Below, in pieces: positions 47,343-58,395 of a stretch of 64,000 nt of DNA; position 1 is the stretch's first letter, and every line of letters begins with the position of its first letter. Both the position numbers and the translations under genes were made by a program. The DNA is from Trichomonas vaginalis G3. Taxonomy: Eukaryota > Parabasalia > Trichomonadida > Trichomonadidae. Location of the stretch: contig NC_067208.1 of the NCBI RefSeq assembly GCF_026262505.1, positions 5,279,962-5,343,961 on the forward strand. The letters are read 5' to 3'. Below the pieces are notes generated by a model. The model did no database searches. It saw only the letters and a list, made by a program, of their open reading frames with translations, and had not been told where the DNA came from.

Positions 47343-49262
47343 ATGGACGTACATGATGGGATAAGGAATTACTTAATGCTAACAATAACTTACCAGGAAC
47401 TATTAAAGCATTTATAAAGTCCTTTGTAAATGCTCTAACATTTAGGTCTTTGAGAGCAAGAGCATTGAAGTCAAGAGATGCAGAAACTCCAACAGAACCT
47501 ACAGAAGGAACTGAAACAATAGAAACTCAGAAGAACCACCAAAACCAACAGCTAATGAAATATTGTTCGAATATTTTCCAAGGTACTCTGTTCTCATTGC
47601 ATACATTCAAGAAATACTTAAGAAAGCAGACTTGACTTTAGGAGATGATGAAAGTTCTGTATATCTTTCGTTCCAGTTTCAAATAGCAGAACTTTTGAGA
47701 CAGATATGCTTAATGTTGACAAATCTCTGATTTCACAAGATATGATGACGACCATGACCCCGAACACGGTGAAGAAGAAGTTTTACAACATCCATTAAGA
47801 CAGGAAAGGTTTTTAACTAAAGTCTCATTATTGACACCAAAGATGGCGAAGTGGACGTTCTTCAAGAGCTGAAGAAAAATACTTCTTCGGGAGGTGGTGG
47901 TAGGCATGAACTTGAAATAAATGAGATAGAAGAGAAATTAGCCGAAAAAGCAGATAAAAACCATGTTCATTATATAAGTTCAGACGAACAGATTATAACG
48001 GATTATATGGATATTTAACACAGGATGAACAAATAAGCACTGAAGATGTTAATGAAAGAAGATATAAATTCATTCGTGCTAAAGGTTTATGACATACACT
48101 GTACTGTACAGTATGACACAGGTAAAGCACCAGAAGCATTTGGTTATAACAATGAAATTTATGCTTCATACTTCTTTGTTAACGGTTATTAGTTGAACCA
48201 AGATTTACATTGAGAGTTAAGGCAAAAATAACTTTTTGAAGATGCTATTAAAAGTAAAGCTGACAAAGATGAACTTGACGCAATGAACAAAGTTTTGAAA
48301 TCTCATAAACACAATATCTCCGATATAAATGAACTTCAAGCTACATTAAATAGTAAAGCTGACAAGAACCATACACATAATCTTCACTACTGTTAGAGCA
48401 GACGACATAATATTGAACTATACCCTTGGTTCAAGTGCACCTTTAGAGAATCCAAGTACAAGCGTAAAAGATACACTAACTCCTTAAATAGTAAATGTAT
48501 GAACATTGAAGGTCATGTCAGAAACTTTGAAACATATAACTACAGCAATGTTAGATAAAAAAGCAGATAAAGAACATACACATAATCCTTCTCAACTGTT
48601 GCTATAGAAAGTATTGAAGGAACGGTTGGCGGAACTGGTGGGGATGCATTATATTATATAACCTCCTAACTTTCCACAAGGTTTAACATCGAATGAAAAC
48701 ATAACAACGAAGAAAGAAATTAGCTGTAAAAATGTTTATGTCATGGATGATGAAAATAATGTTAAATTCACTGCTCAAGATTTATATGATAAGAAAGCAG
48801 ACAAAACAGAGCTTCAAACATTAAAGACTGAAATACTTCAAACATTATATCCTGTTGGTTCTATTTATACGTCAATGAATTCAACAATCCAGAAACAGTT
48901 TTAGTTTTGGTACGTGGAAAGCAGATTGTAGATAAATTCTTATACTGTGCTAACTCTTCAAAGCAAACAGGAGGTTCGAAGAAAATTAAAGAAGCAAACC
49001 TTCCACCGCACACTCATACAGGAACGACAAACTTTTCTGGCGACCATAAGCACTCATTAAGAGACCACCATTATACAACTCAGAGTATGAAGCTGGCCAT
49101 GACGTTTTATCTCCATCTTATAACAATTCAGCAAAAAAGATTTTTCGACCAACTGAACCAGGAGGAAATCATTCACACACTTTCACACCAAATCCAACAG
49201 GCTCGGGTGCAGATTATATGCCACCATTTGTGACTATATTCGCATGGTACCGCGTTCAATGA
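47343..49262 (+). pseudogene. Phage-type tail-fibre protein with tail-collar tip, element C (broken)
   Basis: Homologous to 6341-7626 in element A. Visible pieces: SKADKNHTHN- and KADKEHTHN-type repeats, YPVGSIYTSMNS, TGGSKKIKEANLPPHTHTGT, and the tail YMPPFVTIFAWYR. These are fibre shaft repeats with histidine pairs and the tail-collar tip. It follows the collagen-like fibre gene, so two fibre-type genes lie in tandem. The gene is strongly broken. Confidence 0.7.
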
Positions 49263-49302
49263 GCGCGCTTGAGCCTAGAATAAAATCTTTAACTTTACAT
49301 AA

Positions 49303-50388
49303 ATGAGCTTGAAAGAAGTATTCGAACAACATCCATGGAGGTCATTTAAGAAGTTCAATGAAGCTGCAAAGAGTTGGGGATTTACTAACAGAGCTGAAGT
49401 GAAAAGGTTTTTTGACAAAAATGTTGTACATCAAACAAAAATAAACCCTTACGACTACTTTTTACCAATTTACTCCAACACTCCTGACGCATACCAATTT
49501 GACACTCTCATTCAAAGCAGAAAAGGAGGACATAAACCATTCCTCATCTTCATTAATGTTAACACTCGTAAAGCATATGCATATCCAATGAAAAATAAAG
49601 GAACTCGTGAAGTGTTAAGAGTTTTACAAAAGTTTGTAGCAGAACATAGCCCAAGTACTTTAACATCAGACCAAGACAGTGCATACCTCAGCAATGAAAT
49701 CACAGATTTTCTCATTAAGCATAACATAACTTACTACACTACTGAAGACCGTAACCATAACATACTCGGCATCATAAACCGCTTCATAAGAACGCTCTGA
49801 GATTTAAACCAAGAGCGAGACTTTACCGAAGAAACAATGAAACATTTCATCGAAGTTTACAATTCCTCAACACATTCTACAACAGGGCATACACCAAATT
49901 CAATGACACAACAACAAGAAGAAAAGTATATACAAAAGAAACGAAGCCAAACACAAAATATCAGAAATTCAACACAATTTACCCTCATTCCTGGTACAAA
50001 AGTTCGTGTAGTTCTTGACGACAAACCGTTGACAAAGAAACGTTTAAGGTTAAGTAGAAACTATTATATAGTAGATTCAACGCAAGGTAATGGATATCTT
50101 ATAAAAGCTGCCGACGACTCTATTGCGTTTTATCCTCGTCATAAGTTAGTTGAAAGTAGTAATGGCAAACTTGCTGAAACCATTGACGAAGCAAAGCGAG
50201 GAGTGGTTATTGAAATACTTGGCTACAACATAAACGATGACACTTATAAAGTAAGATATGAAGGAGGCGTTGAAGATGTTATACCATCTAAGAACTTGAG
50301 AGAGTCAAAGTCAACACATCTGGGACCATTAGAGCGGGAGTACTGGAAAGACAAAAATAAGCCAGAAAGAATAAGAAAATTCTTCTAA
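49303..50388 (+). pseudogene. Retroviral-type integrase with chromodomain-like tail, element C (broken)
   Basis: The first part (49303-49800) has AYQFDTLIQSRKGGHKPFLI, INVNTRKAYAYPMKNKGTRE and STLTSDQDSAYLSN, the rve-core pattern of c-integrases. The second part (49837-50388) has FIEVYNSSTHSTTGHTPNSM, the end of the core, then LIPGTKVRVVLD and a tail VVIEILGYNINDDTYKVRYE resembling a chromodomain. The enzyme inserts the element and makes the 6-bp duplication seen at its ends. Start at the ATG after CCTAGAATAAAATC. Broken element gene with about one break. Confidence 0.8.
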
Positions 50389-50469
50389 ACTTTTTCATTA
50401 GATGTAAATCAGACATGAATGAGAACAGTCATGTATTATTAATGTTTTCATAAATTTACACCAAAAATA

Positions 50470-50531
50470 ATGTTTAGGGTAGATGGTTAGATCTAACCCG
50501 ATTTCTAACCTCATTTCTACCCTCATGAATT
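50470..50531. repeat. Intergenic multi-stem hairpin (GGTTAGATCTAACC)
   Basis: GGGTAGATGGTTAGATCTAA followed by CC, TTCTAACC and TTCTACCC arms. Lies between the integrase and KilA-N genes. A shorter copy is at 51306-51346. Confidence 0.65.
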
Positions 50532-50601
50532 TCCTTAAGACAGAAAAAATAAAGTTAGTTTTATTTTTATTTATTTTTTTATTTTGTATGTAAGAACAGA
50601 A

Positions 50602-51264
50602 ATGTCAGTCGAAGCAAAAACATTCACTAACAAATATAATGGCGAAACATTCACAAAAGGCACTTATAATGGTATTGAAGTCTTACGTAGAGACAAGGAT
50701 GGTTACATTAATGCAACAAAGATGTGTCAGCAGTTTAGGAAAGACTTTAGAAAGTTGTTGGAAAATAAGTCCTGGGAAGAGTATTATAAGGCATTTTGTG
50801 AAGAATATAGCAACAGTCTGAATTCCGGCGGTTGCTTTTTATACAAAATTCATGCAGGAATTCCTGATGAAATCAAACAGGTTAGAGGAACGTATGTAGA
50901 CCCAAGACTTATAAACTATATAGCAATGTGGGCTTCTCCAAAATATTGCATAGCAGTTGGAAAAATTATGGACTCCATAGACAAGAAAGTTCATGAGAAG
51001 TTAGATGAAGAAGAACTCGAAGATACAGTAGAGAATGCAAAACATTTGTTTGAAGAAGAAGTTAGAAAAATGCATGAAAAACAATTAGAACATGAACGTG
51101 AGATATGTTATGGTTATAGAGATTCTCCATACGAACTAGACCAATGGGAACAAGAAGATTTAAAGAGAGAATTTAGAGAATATGAACTCGCTAAGATAGC
51201 ATTAGAAGCTGCAGAAAAGAAGTTAAAAGTTTGGGGTCGTTTTGTACAAAAATATTGTGAGTAA
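50602..51264 (+). CDS. KilA-N domain protein, element C
   Basis: 220 aa from MSVEAKTFTNKYNGETFTKG. KilA-N core at residues 20-130: YNGIEVLRRDKDGYINATKM, LLENKSWEEYYKAFCEEY, YVDPRLINYIAMWASPKYCI. A long charged helix follows (DKKVHEKLDEEELEDTVENA onward). Predicted DNA-binding regulator. The leader TATTTTGTATGTAAGAACAG is shared with the other KilA-N genes. A 24-nt imperfect palindrome (50811-50834) encodes eight residues within the domain. Part of its sequence recurs as units of the array at 20394-24890. Confidence 0.82.
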   Translation: MSVEAKTFTNKYNGETFTKGTYNGIEVLRRDKDGYINATKMCQQFRKDFRKLLENKSWEEYYKAFCEEYSNSLNSGGCFLYKIHAGIPDEIKQVRGTYVDPRLINYIAMWASPKYCIAVGKIMDSIDKKVHEKLDEEELEDTVENAKHLFEEEVRKMHEKQLEHEREICYGYRDSPYELDQWEQEDLKREFREYELAKIALEAAEKKLKVWGRFVQKYCE

Positions 51265-51425
51265 ATGAACCATTTATTTTTATTGAATTCACCAAAAATA
51301 ATGTTTAGGGTAGATGGTTAGATCTAACCCGATTTCTACCCTCATGAATTTTCATGAATTTCCTTAAGACAGAAAAAATAAAGTTAGTTTTATTTTTATT
51401 TATTTTTTTATTTTGTATAAAAGAT

Positions 51426-52391
51426 ATGATTTCAACAATCGGCACAACAACAATTCAAGCCGCGAACGGCGGGACTCTGTCCACAACAACAGCACCAAAC
51501 TCGTTAGTCATGAATCCAACATCTATGTTAGTAGAGATGAAAAACTTCATTCCTTCTTCATATAGTTTTGGAACAGAAATACAAAGAATAAAGCAAGAAC
51601 TTTTAACAAGTAATTTAGACTGTACCGCACAGGATGAAGAAAATGAAGAATATCTTTATGACATGCAGGACATTATTGACCATTTACCCAAATTGCCTGA
51701 AATCCAGCAACAAAAGCTCACTATTCCTGAATTCGATGAAATAGAAGTTAAAGTTAGTGATTCTGCAGAAATAAAGAAGTTCATACGAAAGGTAAATTAT
51801 GAGTTTCTAGGATATCATTGCAACCATAAAGTTATGGACAAAGATTGCGACATGGTATATAAGAACATCTCTGACATATATAAATCGGGGGAGTTTAAGA
51901 CATACGACAACTTTGTTTCATTAGTTGCAAAATGTGTATGGCAGATAAGAGATAAAGATAGAAGAGGTAAGGTATGGCATGAACAGATAAAACCAACTGC
52001 TTCAGATTTAAAGAAAACCATTAACGCCTTAGTTGTTTTAGCAGGTAAGGTTTCAGAATATAACGCAAAAATGAACCCGCAATGTTCTAAATGTAAAGCA
52101 GCAATGAGGAAATATAACTATTCAGTAAAAGAGATAGAACGTATGCGAAACGACTATGCAGATTTAAAGAGTGAGGCAGAGAAGCCGGTAGAAGATAAAA
52201 TGGATATGTTAGCATTTCTGAACAAAAACTATCCAACTGCTGACGATTTCCTTCTATCTGATGTCAAGAAGAAGTATAAAGAAACTTTCGGTATCGTTAA
52301 AATTTTTGATATATTAACTGAAGAAATAGAAGCTACAAAAATATTTAAAATTTCACGAATTCATAACGTTTACCATGTAAAACGGTTATAA
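51426..52391 (+). CDS. Unknown 321-aa protein of the KilA-N cluster
   Basis: Start at MISTIGTTTIQAANGGTLST, just after the shared leader TATTTTGTATAAAAGAT; an upstream in-frame ATG precedes this leader and is unlikely. The N-terminus is low complexity and carries a GCCG-CGAA-CGGC hairpin (51459-51470). The rest is helical, with CDMVYKNISDIYKSGEFKTY and paired cysteines (NPQCSKCKAAMRKYN), possibly zinc-binding. The shared leader suggests co-expression with KilA-N regulators. No family recognised. Confidence 0.5.
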   Translation: MISTIGTTTIQAANGGTLSTTTAPNSLVMNPTSMLVEMKNFIPSSYSFGTEIQRIKQELLTSNLDCTAQDEENEEYLYDMQDIIDHLPKLPEIQQQKLTIPEFDEIEVKVSDSAEIKKFIRKVNYEFLGYHCNHKVMDKDCDMVYKNISDIYKSGEFKTYDNFVSLVAKCVWQIRDKDRRGKVWHEQIKPTASDLKKTINALVVLAGKVSEYNAKMNPQCSKCKAAMRKYNYSVKEIERMRNDYADLKSEAEKPVEDKMDMLAFLNKNYPTADDFLLSDVKKKYKETFGIVKIFDILTEEIEATKIFKISRIHNVYHVKRL

Positions 52392-52396
52392 ATAAT

Positions 52397-52760
52397 GAGG
52401 GTAGAAATGAGGTTAGATATCGGGTTAGATCTAACCATCTACCCTAAAATATATTTTTGGTGTAAATTTCATTAACTGACTGACTGACGGCACAAAGTGG
52501 CTTAACGAAAACATTAATATATAAAATTCATGAAAATTCATGAAAATTCATGAGGGTAGAAATGAGGTTAGATATCGGGTTAGATCTAACCATCTACCCT
52601 AAAATATATTTTTGGTGTAAATTTCATTAACTGACTGACTGACGGCACAAAGTGGCTTAACGAAAACATTAATATATAAAATTCATGAAAATTCATGAGG
52701 GTAGAAATGAGGTTAGATATCGGGTTAGATCTAACCATCTACCCTAAAATATATTTTTAT
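52397..52760. repeat. Tandem repeat, about 150 bp, nearly 2.5 copies
   Basis: Copies begin at 52397, 52552 and 52697 (GAGGGTAGAAATGAGGTTAG). Each contains an inverted GGTTAGATCTAACC multi-stem hairpin followed by ATATATTTTTGGTGTAAATT and ACTGACTGACTGACGGCACA. The third copy is partial. Confidence 0.85.
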
Positions 52761-52857
52761 TGAATTCAGCACAAAAATAATGAATTTCCTTAAGACAAAA
52801 AAATAAAGTTAGTTTTTATTTTTATTTATTTTTTTTATTTTGTATGTAAAGACAGTA

Positions 52858-53684
52858 ATGTCAACATCAGAGAACACAACATCAGTTATAGTCCATGAAG
52901 CTATAAATGAAGAATACGAGTACATACAGTATAACAAACAGTTACGTCTCATTCGTTCAGTCAAAGATGACATGTACCAAATGCAAAGTATAATGAATGC
53001 TCTTCGTTCTACAAAGCAAGCATATCATTGGTTTGAAAACCAACAGACAAAAGAACTTTTAGAAGAATTTCCTCATATGATTGCTTCCCTCGGAAAACCG
53101 GGGGAAGAGATTCCGTATGAAAATCGCAAGAATTTGGCTCCTGGTTTGAAAGGTTATTATGTTCATAGACTTTTAGTAAATGCTGTAGCAATGTGGGCTT
53201 CACCTCGTTATGCTTGTTATATTTTCATGATGTTAGATGAACTATATAAAGCAGAAAGTGGAGAGATGGAAAAGAAACTTCAAGCAAAAGATGAAGTCAT
53301 TGAATCCAAAGACAAAAGCATACAGAAAAGAATACCGCGTTCGGTACCAAAAGGAAAGGAAAAGAGTTATAAGTATATGATATATACTGAAGAGTTGGAG
53401 AAAGAAGACGATAAAGATATGGTTATGTTGCATTTAGTCAGAAGAAACAACAAGAGCTTTTATGACTTAGCTAAAATATATAAATCTGACAGAAACTGGT
53501 TCTATCGTGAAAACTTACCGATTTTAATGACACCGAATGAGCAAATAAAGGAAATTGTCAAAAATACTCTTCCTCAAACACACTATGACATCAAAGGTTG
53601 CACAATACTTACATTCAAAGAAGACTTAACATTACTGAAGGAAAAATAACAGAATATTTCGATAACTTCAAAGAGGAAGAATAA
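52858..53684 (+). pseudogene. KilA-N protein with DUF3627-like domain, element C (broken near its end)
   Basis: Very similar to 29244-30050 in element B: YEYIQYNKQLRLIRSVKDDM, LLVNAVAMWASPRYACYIFM, KYMIYTEELEKEDDKDMVML, LVRRNNKSFYDLAKIYKSDR. DNA-binding regulator type of giant viruses. Leader TATTTTGTATGTAAAGACAG. A 24-nt near-perfect hairpin cassette (53084-53107) lies between the KilA-N halves. Broken element gene with about one break. Confidence 0.72.
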
Positions 53685-53739
53685 AAAAATCTAAGCTAAT
53701 TTTATTTTTTTTATAAAATTTTATCTCATATGAAAGAAC

Positions 53740-53955
53740 ATGAATTTAGAATATTCGGAACTCATGACAGAAGAAGAGAACGAACAACATGTAAAAGATT
53801 ATGCAAAATTTCTGAAGACATACAAAGCATTTAAACAATATCTAAATGCTTCTAAAGATTATGCAAAATTTCTGAAGGTATATAAAGCTTATGAAAAAGC
53901 GTATGAAAAGTTTATACATTGGGGAATTGTTGTAAAATATCGATATGAAGACTAA
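53740..53955 (+). CDS. Small repeat protein, 71 aa
   Basis: MNLEYSELMTEEENEQHVKD followed by two copies of a KDYAKFLKxYKA unit about 20 residues apart, then AYEKFIHWGIVVKYRYED. The C-terminal pattern resembles the helical tail of the KilA-N protein (AAEKKLKVWGRFVQKYCE), so it may derive from a KilA-N gene tail. Leader: AAAATTTTATCTCATATGAA. Function unknown. Confidence 0.45.
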   Translation: MNLEYSELMTEEENEQHVKDYAKFLKTYKAFKQYLNASKDYAKFLKVYKAYEKAYEKFIHWGIVVKYRYED

Positions 53956-53973
53956 CCAAAAATATATTTTTGC

Positions 53974-54446
53974 TTAAATAGCTTCAGGGTCTATTTCTTC
54001 AACCATTTCACTTCCTTCGTCAATGTCAATAGAAGCTTCTTCAACCTTTGGTAAGAATTTCTGTATAACATCTTTGTTCGTTATTGTCTTCAGAGATGAA
54101 GGATAATATTTCACATTTGTTTCACCTTTTTATATTCTTTCTGTTCGGAAAGATTTAAAGCAATACTGAAGAAGTCAATGTTAGAGTTCTTTATGACAGT
54201 ATAATGAGTATCTTTGACATTCACGAAGAAACTCTTTTGTTTCAAAACTACTGCTAACTCTTGTGAAGTATAACGTTTGCGGTCAATGACGATAGCTAAT
54301 GGTCTGACATACTGACCAAACTTAGATTCTTTCACAAACTTCTTGTTAAAGATAACATTAACATTTGAAGCATTATTGAACTCATTCTTGATGGCAGTAG
54401 CGAGAGCATTGTATGAAAAGAACTTGCAATCTTGCATGTGTTTCAT
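53974..54446 (-). pseudogene. Relative of 32016-32435, element C (broken)
   Basis: MKHMQDCKFFSYNALATAIK..., with RPLAIVIDRKRYTSQELAVV and TNKDVIQKFLPKVEEASIDI near the end. The acidic ending and size match the element B gene at 32016-32435. It is divergent from the polymerase gene, which suggests a replication role (inference). Broken element gene. Confidence 0.45.
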
Positions 54447-54535
54447 TAAAATAAAAATATTAAATTATTTTGAAAAATAACTTAAAAAATCTAATCTAAT
54501 TTTTTCAAAAAATATTTTTTTATTTCCTACTAAAG

Positions 54536-57500
54536 ATGTATCGGAAGTTGTCTAAGTTAGAACACTCGGAAATAAAACAACTTCTTACAGAAGCTAATAT
54601 AGATGTTGCAAAGCATTACGCAACAAACAAAAAAGCACTCGCTGACATCCTCAATGACTATAATGGTGCAATAAGTTATGATAGAATTCATGAGTTCATA
54701 AAGCCGCAACGCGGCGAGGACGAAGTCCATGCAAGAGCATTTCCTTTAAATGACGTTGCTATTGACTTATATCATAGACGTTCAGTACCTCATGAAGTAA
54801 GAAGAGAAATGTTTGACATAACAAATGCAAACGTTGGTGAAACAAGAAGAAGAGACGACACACTGAAACAACAGAGAAGAGAGATGTTTAAGAGCGCTAT
54901 AGAACAAGTTCGCAAAGCTAACGATGTCATTCGTTCCATTGACGACAAACCAAAAGAAGGTGAGAGATGGTTAAAGAAAGATGAAGAGAATAGGAAGAGA
55001 AATGTGAAGTCAGGCAATAGACTCATTGACTTTAACATCGAAGCTTTAGATGAACCAAACAGAGACTACTTACACAAACATTTCGGTAAGGTTTTCATGA
55101 GACTCTTAGAGAAAATTAAAATAAACTCACAACAGAGATGGATGGTATGTTATAAACTTGGTGGAAAGTATGAATGTTCTACGTTAAACCTCAATAATAT
55201 TGGAACATTACTACATCAGCTCTTGAAGGAGAACTTTATATCAGAGATAGAAGCAAATGCTGCAGGTATTGTTGAAATGCACTATGACTTCTTCTTGACA
55301 AACATAAAGAATCTTACCGAAATAAAGATGTATGATTTAACAGAATATGAAGGCTTAACGATGTCAGATGTAAAGAAAGGCAAACCAAAAAAGAGACCAT
55401 ATAGAGATGAAAGCACACTGACAAATGACCAGAAAGCCATTTTGGAAGCTCTTAAGCAAACAGGAAACCCAGCACTTATAGAAAGCTTTTGGAAAGATAA
55501 TGGTGAAAAGAAGTTTTATAAGAAGAGAAGCGGTCAGTTCTGGAAGTATCTTTGCACATTACCTATAAATCTTGAACGCTACCAAATCTTCAATGAATTG
55601 AACAAAAGAACTGCAGCACTTATGACAGAAGACAATTGTTTCGTTTATGCTTGCATTCAGGCTGGAGTAGATGGAGAGACTATTGACCACATGAGAGAAG
55701 TCATTCGTGTTAGAGACTTTCCTCAAAGTAAAGTACAAGAAATTTCTGACGCAACAGGTATAGCATTTAATGTTACCATTGGTTACTTCAATGACTCAAG
55801 ACATAATGAAATAAAGAGATACATACCAAAAGAATGTGAAACTGTTCGAACTATTGACTTACTTCTTGTTGAAGACCACTACATGCTAAATGAAAGATTA
55901 CCAATGACAACATATTTCATTCGCAACTATATAGAAATTCTCAAAGCTTGTGGTGGAATGAACATTGAGAAACAGATGAAGATTTATACAAAGAGAGAAG
56001 ATAAATATGTAGTTCGTTATGATAGAACAACACCGTTATGGGATGTTATGAAAACATTGTGGGAGTGCAAATATTTCGAACCTATTTCTTATGGAGAACT
56101 TTTCACATATACGACTGACTTATATAAACAGAACCTTGCACCATTTAAAGATTTGACATATGCTCCAAAGTATTGTGTACAACTGAAGAAGAAAGCCGAG
56201 TCAAAAGAAGTAAATAAAAATAAGTGCAAGTTCATTCCTGAGCACGTTTTCTTTGCTGACTTTGAGTGTAGCACAGACGGCTTTCATAAAGCTTTTAACA
56301 TCTGTTATGACAGTGAAGATGGTTCAGTGAGTGAAAGCATTTGGGGTCAGAACTGTGCAACAGAATTTTTGGAACGACTTCCTGACAAGAGTTTAATATA
56401 TTTCCATAACCTCAGTTATGATATAAACTTCATCTTAAGACACATGACAGAAGTGAAAGGAACTCCCATCATTAAAGGTTCACGAACAATGCAAATAACT
56501 GGCTTATATAAAGGAAGGGCAATTATTATAAAAGACTCTTACAGTGTTATAAATAAGAAGCTTAAACTATTTCCTGCTATGTTTAACTTACAAACAGGAC
56601 CGAAAGAAGTATTTCCATATAACTACTACAGCAGTGTTTTGTTAGCAAATGACAACAGAACTGGTGTCATTTCTGAAGCATGTAAGTTTATCCGGGATGC
56701 AGATACATTCATGAAAAACATAGATTCCATCAAAGGTTGCAGAATAGATGAAAACCACTTCGACTTAGAAAAGTATAGCACATTTTATTGCAAACAAGAT
56801 GTAAGAATTTTAAGAGAAGGTTTTGTTAAGTTCCGCAATGACATATTGAAAGAATTTGATTTAAACGTTTATGACTACGTTAGTATTTGTTCAATTGCTA
56901 ACAAATTATTTGAGAACAGAGTGTACTTCCCGAATGGAAATTTATATGACCTCTCAAATAAACCAAGAGAATTTATTTCACGCTGTATTCAAGGTGGAAG
57001 ATGTATGCTGTCAGATAACATGAAACAAAAGAGCGAAAAGAAACTCATTGCTGATTCGACGCTGTTTCATTATATCCATCAGCTATAGCAAGACTTTATA
57101 CTTTAGAAGGTATTCCAAAGGTTATGAAGAAAGAAATGTTAAGCACAGAGTATCTCATGAGACATTTATTCGATGACGACCAAAAGGAACCCATTGGTGA
57201 AAAGTTTATGTCTGGCTTCTTTGTTCTCATTAAGATAACAGAGATTGGAATACATAGACACTTTCCTTTAATAGTTTGTGACCCTGAACTAAATCCAGAA
57301 CTTAACGTTCCCAGAAGTTCAAACACTTGCTGTTTAATGTATGTTGACCATATAACATTACAAGACCTCATAAAATATCAAGGTGTCAAATGTGAAGTGT
57401 TGCAAGGATACTATTACGATGGAAACAGAGATATTAGAATAAGAGATGAAGTAAAGAAGTTGTTTGAGTTAAGGTTAAAGTATAAGAAAGAAGGAAATCC

Positions 57501-58314
57501 TTTGCAAGAAAATATAAAGCTCATTCTGAACAGTATTTATGGCAAAACTATTCTATCTCCTATTGAGTCAAAAATAACCATAGTAAATGACAAAGATGCT
57601 ATAAGATATGCCATCAGAAACTACAACCATATAGTGAAGTTCGAAGGTTTGGATGGTTCAGATAAAACTATTTTCAAGCTAACGAAAAGCATTTGCAGAC
57701 ACTTTAACTTCTGTCCACTTGGTGTTAACATTCTGTCTATGTCGAAGAGAATAATGTGTGAAGTATTCTGTACTGCTGAAGATATGGGACTTCAAATATT
57801 TTACCAGGACTGTGATAGCATGCATATTTTCAATGAAGACATACCAAAGCTTGCAGCAGAGTTTAAGAAGAGATACGGTCGCGAACTTATAGGAAAGAAC
57901 CTTGGTCAATTTCATTCTGACTTCGCAGAAATAACACCTGGAAAACAAAGTTTAGCATACAAGTCAATATTTTGTGGAAAGAAGACCTACATAGACTTAC
58001 TCACTAACGATTTAAATGAAGTTGCATTCCATGCACGTTGCAAAGGTGTCAAACAAGACGTCCTTGCTTTAACAGCAAATGAAATGTTTCCTGAAGCTAT
58101 ACAATGCTATTACAATGAAGATAAGAACATTCACATACCTGTTGGAACATATGACAAAGACTCTGAGTTCAGTTTAATGAAACTTTACAAAGCACTTTAT
58201 GACGGTCAAGAGATTGGATTTGACTTATGTAAGTCATGTCAACCTTGCTTTGAAGAGAAGTTTAACTTCTCAATAATGACTAAAACAAGCTTTATTCGTA
58301 AGTTGAAGTTCTGA
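54536..58314 (+). pseudogene. Protein-primed family B DNA polymerase, element C (broken)
   Basis: The first long open part (54536-57088) has a large N-terminal region with DNCFVYACIQAGVD (about residue 364), shared with element A. A 3'-5' exonuclease domain follows: FFADFECSTDG (ExoI, about 572), IYFHNLSYDINFIL (ExoII, about 620) and YSTFYCKQDVRILREG (ExoIII, about 748). The second part (57124-58314) has KLILNSIYGKT (motif B) and IFYQDCDSMHIF (motif C). This is the Polinton PolB that copies the element from protein-capped ends. A double hairpin at 54703 lies inside the coding sequence. Broken, about one break. Confidence 0.88.
54703..54728 (+). repeat. Double-hairpin cassette 2
   Basis: GCCGC-AAC-GCGGC, spacer GA, GGAC-GAA-GTCC, then ATG. 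It lies in the N-terminal part of the polymerase gene and encodes roughly PQRGEDEV. Confidence 0.8.
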
Positions 58315-58360
58315 GGTCATTTATTTTTGTCAGCAATGAGGTCATTCATGATAAAAATAA

Positions 58361-58385
58361 GCCGCTAGCGGCAAGGGCGAAGCCC
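58361..58385 (+). repeat. Double-hairpin cassette 3
   Basis: GCCGC-TA-GCGGC, spacer AA, GGGC-GAA-GCCC, then ATG. It lies in the short space between the convergent polymerase and minor-capsid-like genes. Confidence 0.8.
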
Positions 58386-58395
58386 ATGTGGTCAT

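Noticed and set aside
54790-55038. Minus-strand ORF opposite the polymerase N-terminal region
   Set aside because: Shadow of a gene with recognisable PolB motifs; serine/leucine-rich antisense composition is typical.
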